A stretch of DNA of 64,000 bases from Nocardioides sp. (lineage in GTDB: Bacteria > Actinomycetota > Actinomycetes > Propionibacteriales > Nocardioidaceae), in NCBI RefSeq assembly GCF_030149505.1, contig NZ_JASBRN010000047.1, positions 1-64,000 of the forward strand, written 5' to 3'. A program made the translations under genes and the position numbers. Shown here one piece after another: positions 9,901 through 17,700 of the stretch. The first letter of the stretch is position 1, and each line of letters begins with the position of its first letter. Below the pieces are notes generated by a model. The model saw only the letters and a list, made by a program, of their open reading frames with translations. It searched no databases and was not told the DNA's origin.

Positions 9901-10048
9901 CGGCGTGGTAGGCAACGAGGGCAACTCCGGGGGCTGCCACCTCCACTTCGAGGTCCACCTCGAGAACGGCTCCATCTACGGACCCGACAACGTGGACCCC
10001 TCGACCTGGCTGGCTGAAAACGCCTCGAAGCCGAGTCAATCTGTGTGA
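6917..10048 (+). CDS. Secreted multidomain EEP nuclease-like / wall hydrolase fusion
   Basis: 1043 residues from GTG 6917 with an N-terminal signal or anchor helix (residues 3-35). Domains in order: an endonuclease/exonuclease/phosphatase (EEP, DNase I-like) fold at about 63-300 (GGDMNT, SDHRW); a transglycosylase-like segment at about 338-475 (QESKLVNL and GGLFQQRPS); a second EEP domain at about 514-751 (VGTLNLLG, LQEVH, GDFNDG, DHIYG, ADHPLV); an ARB_07466-like region at about 765-881 (NGHPAGLAADF, DHPHINVLP); and an M23 LytM-type metallopeptidase at about 897-1035 (GTDLAAPCGTPV, HLHFEVH). Wall-opening enzymes are expected in conjugation operons; the paired EEP domains are not. The role of the EEP parts is unknown. 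Confidence 0.85.
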   Translation: MKKLLLAGLPVLIVFMGLPFVVTLMVVMTTTAAAECRTQTTQSAPTQLGDLGAIDGPVGGPVKGKITMAQANIPRRSGLDGFRASMPKVLSKNPDFVTLNEAGGWSLAQIEAAAPGYDAFRVSTPSESGAGAEQAMGNVVLWKRSTWTKANGGRVQLVDDDKTYYKGRPVTWDRFATWVILERADGAVVSVIATHLMTNPHRWPKQHGNPPLTRPQQYAAGMDILLQLRNSLAAHGPVLIGGDMNTQASYTNLPWAAAAKMKAAGYGWQNQGVDFIFFPQYQGVRLEQGWDGTMVSDHRWISARIAMNGAGPESAPGPAATSGGVVNAADTARPAEPPSGDVLAQLMRLRFASSYPAMTAEQARNAITIAQVARDLQVPRYGLQIAIATAIQESKLVNLTGGDRDSGGLFQQRPSTGWGSRAEVTTPVLAARAFFGEAQHTGNPGLLDIPGWQNMTLTQAAQAVQRSGYPDAYAQWEDVSGDITDLLGGDLPDLPDDGSTTNVANCQGDTVNPITVGTLNLLGAGHTDQPGERPGYDTWDKRLPGAMRTIENAGVSIAGLQEVHPPQAKALANQYAAKWGMYPATGKAQNRVIWDRNEWKQTDGRLVDIPYFGGKDVGTPLVQLTSTTTGQVIWVWSIHNPADTRGNAAGDRKEALRRQLATMTDLAGTGTPSVILGDFNDGKDGNNSSHCALTPELTNAFGGSAEPCKKPKQDAPIDHIYGANLTWASAEVDSSTQASKIADHPLVVATTAGSSAGCAVATETNYNLGPVKPQLANLVNILGPMFGIKTIGGYRENATDSNGHPAGLAADFMVGNSPAGKAKGDALVAYAQQNAEELGIDYIIWRQRIWSVARADEGWRRMEDRGSAVANHMDHPHINVLPAALANPIGTSSDAECGEVVYPVPAQYADNDARNWRETGPYWSNWHSGTDLAAPCGTPVYAANAGMIEIDTSQTWAGPWLVKVTSGPGALTTWYAHMQKVTVARGETVQPGQQIGVVGNEGNSGGCHLHFEVHLENGSIYGPDNVDPSTWLAENASKPSQSV

Positions 10049-10080
10049 TCGCTGCCGAGCCCTCCCGACACATAGGTGAC
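10047..10080 (+). promoter_or_regulatory. Bipartite control motif, copy A (GATCGC-N20-TAGGTGAC)
   Basis: GATCGC at 10047-10052 and TAGGTGAC at 10073-10080 are separated by exactly 20 bases and lie 44 bases before the next ATG. The same two blocks with the same spacing occur three more times, always upstream of transfer or DNA-processing genes of this element. It may be a promoter (the second block resembling a -10) or an operator for an element-encoded regulator. Confidence 0.65.
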
Positions 10081-10124
10081 CAGCCAGAACTTCGACCACC
10101 CACGATTCCTGGAGGTGGAATCCA

Positions 10125-10727
10125 ATGCAGCGAGAGCGACGACGCGACCCCTACCCCTGGACCTGGGAGATCCCTGTAGCCGTGGCCCTGGCGGCCCTGT
10201 TCGTCATCGTCATCGGCATCCAGCTGGGCCGCTCCGTCGCGAACCTGCTCGCCGGCGCCGGGTGGACCTGGCCGGACGCCAACGCCGGCGCGTTCCCCTC
10301 GCCGATCGGGACCGCCTTCTGGACCAGCCTCCCCGGCGTGGTCGGCGGGCACGCCGACGCCGGCCTGCCCACACCGACACCGGACGGCCTGGCTGGCCGC
10401 GGACTGGTGTGGGTCAGCCTCGCGATGACCGAGGTCGCGCTGCTGAGCGCCACCATCTGGGTCGGCGTCTGGGCCTACCAGCGGTGGGGCCCGGGACGCA
10501 TGCGCGGCATGGCCACCGCCGCAGAGGCCGAGAAGATCCTGGGCGTCACTCGGCTGCGCAAGGTCGCCGGCATCGTCCGCCCCGACCTCTACGGCAAGCA
10601 CGCCACCGCCGCGGCGGCACCCGTTCAGCGCACCGCCGGCGACCTCACCGAACAGACCGGGCCGCAGCTCGGCCACGGGCTCAGCCCCTGGCTCCTGAAC
10701 GGCCGCCGGACGAAGGAGGAGCGATGA
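10125..10727 (+). CDS. Two-helix membrane protein preceding the coupling protein
   Basis: 200 residues. Two hydrophobic segments lie at about 15-40 and 100-122, separated by a Gly/Pro/Trp-rich loop; the C-terminal part is soluble and basic. A good Shine-Dalgarno GGAGGTGG precedes the ATG. The stop overlaps the start of the TraG/VirD4-like gene, and in many systems a small membrane protein is co-encoded with the coupling ATPase, which itself lacks membrane helices here. It may therefore anchor the coupling protein; that is inference. It is the first gene after control motif copy A. Confidence 0.7.
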   Translation: MQRERRRDPYPWTWEIPVAVALAALFVIVIGIQLGRSVANLLAGAGWTWPDANAGAFPSPIGTAFWTSLPGVVGGHADAGLPTPTPDGLAGRGLVWVSLAMTEVALLSATIWVGVWAYQRWGPGRMRGMATAAEAEKILGVTRLRKVAGIVRPDLYGKHATAAAAPVQRTAGDLTEQTGPQLGHGLSPWLLNGRRTKEER

Positions 10728-12211
10728 AGCTGAGGTTCAACCCGTGGGACGTGGGCTGGCGTATCGGGGACGCGCACGAGCCGCGTGGCGGCGAGCTGTG
10801 GGTGCCGTGGGACCGCACCGCCGGGGTGATCGGACCGCAGGGCTCCGGCAAGACCCTCGACCTGCTCACCCCGGCGCTGCTCAGTGCCCCGGGCGCTGCC
10901 CTGGTGACGTTGACGAAGGTCGAGGACCTGCTGCTCAGCCTTACCGAACGCTCCCGTGACGACCGGCCGTGCGTGGTGCTCGACCCGTTCGGGCTGGCCG
11001 AGGGCATCTGGGGCTATCGGGTCGACGAGCTGATCTGGGACCCGATCGCCGGCTGTGTGGACCCCAAGGTCGCCGAGCGTCGAGCCAAGGCCTTCACCGC
11101 CGGCACCGTCAAGGGTGCGATCACCGGCGGCACCGGCGACGATGCCGCCCGGTTCTACGCCGCGGAGTCGGCGAAGGTGCTGCAGGGCTACTTCCACGCC
11201 GCGGCCCTGACCGGGAAGACCCTCGAGGACGTGCTGCAGTGGGTCGCGAACCCGACCGCGGCCAGCCAGCCGATGGAGATCCTGCGCCGGCACCCGCACG
11301 CCGAGCCGTTCTGGCACGGCCTGCTTCACGGGGCGCTCAACGGCGACGACCGCACCGCCGGCAACACGATCACCACGGTGCAGCAGGCGGTGTCGTTGTT
11401 CTTCCAGGCCGACATCCGCCGCCGCTGCGTCCCCAGCCACGGGCACCCGGCTACCGACCTGGCCGACGTGATCCGTCGACGCGGCACCATCTACCTCCTG
11501 GGCCGCGAAGACCCCTACGCCTCGGCCAGCCCGCTGATGACCGCGGTGGCCGAGCACGTCTTGGACACCGGGCTGCTGCTGGCCAACAGCTCCCCGTGGG
11601 GCGGCCGGCTGTGCCCGCCCCTGGTCTCGGTGCTCGACGAGCTGCCCTCCACCGCACCGCTACCGACCCTGCGCACCCGGATGGCCAACGAGCGTGCCCT
11701 TGGTCTGTCGTTCATCTGGGCCGCCCAGACCCGCCCCCAGCTGACCAGCATCTTCGGTGAGCACGAGGCCCGGGCGCTGCTCGGGCTCACTAACGCCCTG
11801 GTGATGTTCGGCGGGTCCAAGGACGTCGCGTTCAACCAGGAGATCTCCGACCTGCTCGGAACGGTCCGAATCGGCCGAGTCACCCACTCCACCGGCGGGT
11901 TCAACGGCGGCGGCCGCAGCTTCTCCGGCGACGACATCCCGATCATGCGGCCCGAGGAGGTCCGCCAGCTACCCGAGCGGCAGGCCCTGGTGATCGCCGA
12001 GAACGGCAAGCCGATCATCGCCAAGCTCCACCGCTGCGTAGAAGGCAAGGCCGGCGAACGGCTGCTGGCCGACCAGCGAGCGCTGCGCGCGCGCCTCACC
12101 AACGACCGCCGCATGGTCATCACCCCCGAGGCCCGCGCCACCGCGGCACTCGTCGAGGCACGCCGTCTCGGCTTCGTCGACGACGACCACGCAAGGAGTG
12201 ATGACCTGTGA
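10724..12211 (+). CDS. Type IV coupling protein (VirD4/TraG-like ATPase)
   Basis: 495 residues. Walker A GPQGSGKT at 37-44 and Walker B VLDE at about 303-306, followed by a TraM/TraG-type recognition segment with GLSFIWAAQTRPQL and an NQEISDLLG region. Proteins of this class deliver the relaxase-bound strand to the mating channel. No transmembrane helix is visible at the N-terminus, unlike classical VirD4, so membrane attachment probably depends on the preceding gene. ATG 10724 follows AAGGAGGAG and overlaps the upstream stop. Confidence 0.88.
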   Translation: MKLRFNPWDVGWRIGDAHEPRGGELWVPWDRTAGVIGPQGSGKTLDLLTPALLSAPGAALVTLTKVEDLLLSLTERSRDDRPCVVLDPFGLAEGIWGYRVDELIWDPIAGCVDPKVAERRAKAFTAGTVKGAITGGTGDDAARFYAAESAKVLQGYFHAAALTGKTLEDVLQWVANPTAASQPMEILRRHPHAEPFWHGLLHGALNGDDRTAGNTITTVQQAVSLFFQADIRRRCVPSHGHPATDLADVIRRRGTIYLLGREDPYASASPLMTAVAEHVLDTGLLLANSSPWGGRLCPPLVSVLDELPSTAPLPTLRTRMANERALGLSFIWAAQTRPQLTSIFGEHEARALLGLTNALVMFGGSKDVAFNQEISDLLGTVRIGRVTHSTGGFNGGGRSFSGDDIPIMRPEEVRQLPERQALVIAENGKPIIAKLHRCVEGKAGERLLADQRALRARLTNDRRMVITPEARATAALVEARRLGFVDDDHARSDDL

Positions 12212-12915
12212 CCACCGAGCAGCAGACCCGCCGGGCGGCGCCCGCGCTGATGGTCTTCCCGTTCCCGATGCCCGGCGACCAGGTGCGGCTGGCCTATCGC
12301 GAGCTGCACATCGCCATCAACGGCACCGAGGAGGAGAAGAAGGCTCTCGGCAACCACGCGCTGTTGCCGCGGCCGTGGGAGCCGGCCTCCTGCCTGGACC
12401 CCGATCTTCGGCACGACCTGTGGGAGTGGCTCGAGGACGTCGTGATCTGGCTGAACCGCGAGTACACCTGGGACGTCTCCGGGCTCATTCCCAGCTGCTG
12501 GCCCCTACACCCGCACTTGGTCCACGAGATCGCGGTGCTGGCCGACCAGCGCCGCCGCGCCGGGCTGGCGATGACCAGCGACGCGCTTGAGGAGTGGCAC
12601 CGCTACTGCCTGCCGGCGTTCACCGACCGCATGCGCAACAGGCTGCGGGCCCACTGCGACGACGAGCACAAGACGTGGCCGGCGAAGCCGAGACACAACG
12701 AGCACCTGGCCGAAGCCAGCCGCCAGCGGCGCGAGAACGCCTTCGCCCACGACGTCGACGCGCTGCCGGTCAACAGGCGGGCACACGCGCAGCCGTCGGC
12801 GCCGGCCGGCCCGCCGCGGCTCGGGCTCGTCGACCTCGACACCGGCGAGCTCCAGGACGACGAGCTCGACGGCCCGCAGCCGCGTACCCGCACCGAGAAG
12901 GGACCGAGGGAATGA
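12208..12915 (+). CDS. DUF4913 domain protein
   Basis: 235 residues. The central region (about residues 60-160) with LWEWLEDVVIWLNREYTW and ALEEWHRYCLPAF matches the DUF4913 family, which recurs in actinobacterial conjugative elements next to the coupling protein. The biochemical function is unknown. The C-terminal third is Pro/Arg-rich and probably disordered. The GTG start overlaps the coupling protein stop and has AAGGAG at 12193-12198. Confidence 0.8.
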   Translation: MTTEQQTRRAAPALMVFPFPMPGDQVRLAYRELHIAINGTEEEKKALGNHALLPRPWEPASCLDPDLRHDLWEWLEDVVIWLNREYTWDVSGLIPSCWPLHPHLVHEIAVLADQRRRAGLAMTSDALEEWHRYCLPAFTDRMRNRLRAHCDDEHKTWPAKPRHNEHLAEASRQRRENAFAHDVDALPVNRRAHAQPSAPAGPPRLGLVDLDTGELQDDELDGPQPRTRTEKGPRE

Positions 12916-13268
12916 CAGAGGCACCGATGCAGATGAAGGAGCGCTCCGAGGCCATCCAGCGAGCCCAGCGCGCACTCAAGGCGCTCGGCGAGCACCCGCG
13001 CTCGAGCAAGAAGGAGCTCGGCCACGCGCGGGAGCACGTCAACGCCTGCTACTCCCACGCCTCCGGGGAGCACGTGTGGAACGCCGTGGCGCAGGTCGAG
13101 GCGATGGCTGAGCGCCGCTACGGCGTGCCGAGCACCGAGGAGCAGCGACAGCTCGTCGAGGCGAGCGAGGACCTCGAGGAGCCTGCGACAGCCTCCCGCG
13201 GCCGCGCGGCGGAGGACCGGGCGATCCCGGCCGCGGACGTGGACCGCGCTCCCGCTCCATCGCGATGA
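12912..13268 (+). CDS. Small helical protein of unknown function, last gene of transfer operon
   Basis: 118 residues from the ATG at 12912, which overlaps the DUF4913 stop (ATGA). The first half is predicted helical and rich in Ala, Arg, Glu and Lys; the last 35 residues look disordered. No family recognised. The 139 bases that follow hold no gene and separate it from the metalloprotease gene, so this is taken as the end of the operon starting at 10125. Confidence 0.6.
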   Translation: MTEAPMQMKERSEAIQRAQRALKALGEHPRSSKKELGHAREHVNACYSHASGEHVWNAVAQVEAMAERRYGVPSTEEQRQLVEASEDLEEPATASRGRAAEDRAIPAADVDRAPAPSR

Positions 13269-13407
13269 AGGGCGCGCGGAGGGCTCGAATCGGGCTCAGA
13301 ACGCCGCTGGGCGACGCCGAACCACCGCTTGCGGGCACTCGGGCCCGTTCGGTTGTCAGGGAGCGATTCTGAGCGCTCTCCTCACCTCCAGCACCCCGGC
13401 GTAGAAC

Positions 13408-14226
13408 GTGGCCGATCCCGTGACCTCAGCGCTCCTTGTCATCGTGGCGATCGCCTACCTCGCCGGCGCCTTCTTGGTGGTCACAGCGCTGGCGAAGGTC
13501 CTCGGCGCGTGGGCCACCAGCTGGCGCACGCGCCGACACCCTGAGCCGGTCGACGCCGGGCTGCAGCACCAGGCGGCCGCGGCGATGGCGGCCGTCGCAG
13601 CCCTGGTGAACGTCACACCTCCGGCCACCGACGTCGTCGCCTACCTCGGTGCGCCCACCGGAGACGACGCCCGGCCGGTTGGCGATGGTGGTCTCGCGGT
13701 GACCCGCTTCCGGGCCGGGCGGCCCACGGTGGTGTTCGCGCAGGCCGCCCTCACCGGCCTGAGCCCCGCCGCGGTGCAGAGCTTGGCCGCGCACGAGCTC
13801 GCGCACGTCATCCGACGTGAGCGCTCTTCGGCCGCGGCGCGCTACGGCTGGCTCGTCGGCTACCTGGCTCTTGTGCTGGCGGGTGCCGCGCTCACGGTCG
13901 CGGCACTGGTGGCCGCGCCCCGGCTGGCCGGGCCGGCGCTGCTGGCCACGATGAGCGCAGCGGTGGCGTTCCTCGCCCTCCAAGTCGCGTTCGACCGGCG
14001 CGAGGAGATCGCCGCCGACCGTTTTGCGGTAGACCTGACCCGCGACCTCGAGGCTGCCGCCGAGCTGATGCGGTTCTACGAGACGTACGTCGCGAAGCCC
14101 CTCCCGGCCGGCGCTCTCGCGCGCGTGTGGGCGCAGCTCGAGCTCCGCTGGTTCGCGACCCACCCGGACCCCCGGGCCCGGCTCGCAGCGATGCGCCGGC
14201 ACCTGGTCGACGAGCCGAGCGACTAG
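13408..14226 (+). CDS. M48-family membrane metalloprotease
   Basis: 272 residues. The zinc-binding HELAH lies at residues 129-133, with a downstream glutamate cluster REEIAADRF (E199/E200) that would supply the third ligand, as in M48 (HtpX/Ste24-like) peptidases. Hydrophobic segments occur at about 6-30 and a pair at about 148-196. Start GTG 13408 is chosen because it gives an intact first helix; GTG 13420 is possible. It is monocistronic by position. A role in the element, such as quality control of the mating apparatus, is only a guess. Its stop overlaps the stop of the convergent gene. Confidence 0.8.
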   Translation: MADPVTSALLVIVAIAYLAGAFLVVTALAKVLGAWATSWRTRRHPEPVDAGLQHQAAAAMAAVAALVNVTPPATDVVAYLGAPTGDDARPVGDGGLAVTRFRAGRPTVVFAQAALTGLSPAAVQSLAAHELAHVIRRERSSAAARYGWLVGYLALVLAGAALTVAALVAAPRLAGPALLATMSAAVAFLALQVAFDRREEIAADRFAVDLTRDLEAAAELMRFYETYVAKPLPAGALARVWAQLELRWFATHPDPRARLAAMRRHLVDEPSD

Positions 14227-14714
14227 CTCTCGGCCCTTCCGGCGGCCGCGGCCAGCGACCGCGGCTGGGTGCTGTAGGTCAGGACCCCGTCGTTCGCGAG
14301 CAGGCGGATGATCCGGGCCCGCAGCGCCGGCGACCAGCCGAGCTCGTCGCCCAGCTCGGTCCAGGTCGGTCCCGCACCAGTGCGCTCCCACACGCCGGCG
14401 ACATAGGCCGCGGCCCGCTCTGCGTCCCGCGTGGCCGTGTCTCGAGCCGCGGCGGAGGCCTGCGCGCGCGTCTGCTGCTGCTCGCGCCGAGCGGCCTCGA
14501 AGACCGCCACGGCGGGCGCGGCCCACCCCGCGGACTGGGCAGTCAGGTGCACCGCCAGTCGGTGCCGGGGCAGCCCGGGCCGGCCCGCGGCGCTCACCAG
14601 GTCGACGTACTCAGTCACCAGGTCGTCCGGGGGAGTGCCCTCGTAGCCGGCGGCCGCGAGGAACTGCCGTACCTGGGCACGCGTCGCGCGCCGGGGCTGC
14701 TTCGTGTCGGGCAT
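14223..14714 (-). CDS. Hypothetical protein with winged-helix-like C-terminus
   Basis: 163 residues. An Ala/Arg/Glu-rich central helix is followed by a C-terminal segment (TWTELGDELGWSPALRARII ..) that reads like a helix-turn-helix or small winged helix. It is transcribed convergently to the metalloprotease and lies 66 bases downstream of the relaxase gene on the same strand, so it may be the last cistron of the relaxase transcript. No family name can be given. Confidence 0.6.
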   Translation of the reverse strand: MPDTKQPRRATRAQVRQFLAAAGYEGTPPDDLVTEYVDLVSAAGRPGLPRHRLAVHLTAQSAGWAAPAVAVFEAARREQQQTRAQASAAARDTATRDAERAAAYVAGVWERTGAGPTWTELGDELGWSPALRARIIRLLANDGVLTYSTQPRSLAAAAGRAES

Positions 14715-14780
14715 GGCACCTTGATCGGCCGGGGACGGGGCCGCCCAAGGCTAGCGACCGGACCGGGGATCGGGTCGATT

Positions 14781-17700
14781 TCAGCGGCGCGGAGTGCCGG
14801 GGCGCGGCGGCCGCGGACGGTTGACGTCCTGCCGGTCCCGTGCCGCACCCTGCGACGTGGTCGACGGCGGGCTGCCGGCGCCGGTGTCGTCGATCGCAAG
14901 CTCGAGGCGGGACATGACCCGGTAACGCAGGTCACGGGCGGGGCTGTCTCCCAGCGGCTTCTCGGCGACCAGGCCGCGCGTGGCGGCGTCGACGTCGTGA
15001 CCCTGTTCGTGGGCCTGCTGCAGCATCGCCGCGGTGGCGGCCCAGTCGCCCTGCTCGAGCAGTCGCGGATCGAGTTCGCGAGCCAGTGGCGCCCAGCGCT
15101 CGGCCGGGGTCTGCTCGGCCGCGGCCGCGAGCCGTGCGCGGACCTCGCTGCTCTTGTGCAGCTCGGCCAGCGCCGCCTTCCGCGGGTCGGCATCCCAGCT
15201 CTTGACCGCGTCGCGCAGGTCCCGGCGGGCCTGCATTTGGGAGAGCTGCAGGCGAGTCCGCACCTGGTTCACGCCCGGCTCCCAAGCGCGGCTGGGCCGC
15301 GCCGACAGGATCCTCATGGCGGCCACCCGCGCCTGCTCGGGGGCGAGGTTGTCTAGCCGCTCGGTGAGCAGATGGTCTCCCAGCGATCGGAAGGCCGGCT
15401 GGCCGCTGGCCACTGCGGCGGTGAGCGCTGCGGGCCCGTGCTGGGCGAGCAGGTCGGCCGGGTCGAGGCCGTCAGGGAACCGGGCGTAGCCGGGGTCGAG
15501 GCCGTGCGGGGTGAGCATCCAGAAGTCCCGCTCGGCCGCGACCTGGCCGGCGAGGTCGGCGTCGGTGGCCACGATCGGGTCGCGGCCGACGGCGGCCAGC
15601 TGGGCGGCCTGCTCGTCGGTCAGCGACGTGCCCAGCGGGGCCACGCCGACGTAGAGGCCGGCGCTGGCGATCGTGACGGCCACTGCGTCCATCGGGCCCT
15701 CGACGATCACCGGTACGGCGCCCTCGGCGAGCAGCTCGTCGACGACGCCGAACAGCTGAGCGCCCTTGTGGAACAGCGGGGTGTCGGCGGTGTTGAGGTA
15801 CTTCGGGCCGCCCTTGTCTGCGTCGGTGAGGTCGGGTCGGCGGCGGCCGACGAAGCCGAGCACCTCGCCCTGGTGGATCACGGGGAACATCACCCGGTCG
15901 CGGAACCGGTCGATGAGACGGCGGTTGCTGGCCTCGGTCGCCACCCCGGTGGCGATCATCTCGGTGTCGCTGACGCCGCGGCCGCGCAGGTGGTCGACCA
16001 GGTTGGTCCACCCCGCCGGCGCCTGCCCGGGCCGGAACCGCTCGTCGCCGGCGAGGTCGACGCCGAACCGGCCGGTGAGGTAGTCGCGACCCCACGAGTC
16101 GGCGAACCGGGCCTCGAAGAACGCCTGCGCCATGTCGTTGATCTCGACCATGCGCTCACGTGAGACGGGGGAGGACTGCCACTCCTCGGCCCGCTGGTAC
16201 ATGAGCCGGAGGTCGGCATCGGTGGGTTCCAGACGGGTGCCGCCCAGGTCGCGGATGTAGGCCGACAGGGTGAGGTCGGGTTCGACGTACTGGTCCTCGT
16301 CGGCCGCCTCGAGCGCGTTGACCTGGTGCTCGTCGTACTGGCCCTCGTCGACCGGCTCGTGCTCCGGGCCGGGGTCCTCCGTCAGCGGCCACGGGACGTC
16401 GTCGGGGTGGTCGACGAACGCCGCCGGGTCGGGATCCACGCCCTCCCACAGGTCGGCCGGCGGCTCGTCGAAGTGGACCTCGTGCCCGTGCTCGTCGGGT
16501 GCGGTCTCCAGCGCGATCGAGGTCCGCCAGACCAGCGCCTGGCACTCGTCGACGCCGTCCCAGCCGTCGCTCGGCATCGCCCGCCCGGCACCCAGCAGGG
16601 CGTCGACCTGCCAGCCGCGCTGAACGCCGTGGTCGACGTTCGAGACAAGAGCGGGCCACCAGGTGCTGGCCTGGATGCTTGCGGCGCGCTCGGGGCCGAA
16701 CAGCTCCGCGAGTCGGGGAGTCCACTCGGTGGTGACGCTCTCGCCGTGGGAACCGTCGCCGATCTGGGCGGCGACGGCCGGGGTCAGCTGGCGGGCCATG
16801 CGCCACCACACGGCCGCTGCGGCGTGCTCGTCGGGCAGCGGGCCGGCCGGGTGGTCGGGGGCGGTGGCGGTGCGCAGCAGTTCGTGGGCGGTGACGCCTG
16901 CGCGGGACATCGCGGCGAGACGCTCGGCCAGGAGCGGGGTGAACTCGTCGTCGCGGACCTGCGGGGCCAGCGAGTAGAGCAGCTGGCGCCATTCCTTGAG
17001 TGCCGGGGTGTGGTCTCCGGTGACGGACTTGTTGAGTCGCCGCTGCCAGGTCGCGGAGATCTTCTGCAGCTGCGGCGCGCCGGTCGGGCGTCGGTCGTCG
17101 CCGGGGACCTGCATGGCGGCTCGCCAGACCTCGACGTCGGCGATGGTGGCGGTCTCGGGGCGGATGCCGTTCTGGGCCCAGACCGGCAGCGCGCCCTTGT
17201 CGGCCTGCTCGGTTGCGCGGGTGCTCACCTGGTCGGCGAGCTCGGTGACCAGGTGAGCACGCTGGGCGAGGTAGGCACCCCAGTGCGGGTCCTCGGCCAG
17301 GCGGGCCGGGACCGCGGGCATCCAGGGCAGCGGTCCGGTGCCGGCGTTGCGCAGGCCGGAGGCGTCCAGGCGCCAGTCCAGGACAGCGGCGCGGTCGTGC
17401 GCGGTCTCCAGCTCGCGGTCGCCGGCGGCGGCCCGGAGCGCGTCGACGGGGTTTTCTCCGGCGGCGCCGAGCAGCAGCAGGTGGGCGCGCAGGGTCGGCC
17501 ACGCTGCCTCTTCCGAGAGCCCCGGGACGAGCGTCTCGACGGCGCTGTCGAGCGCGTCGACCACGTTGAGCGTCGTCCCGTCGGCCGCGGTGATGGTTTC
17601 GTGGCGCAGGAGGTCCTCGGCGGCGACGTAGAGGCTGTCGAGGTAGCGCTGGGCGGCCTCGCCGAGCCGGGTGGCCGGGTCGGCCTGCTCGCGGATCAGG

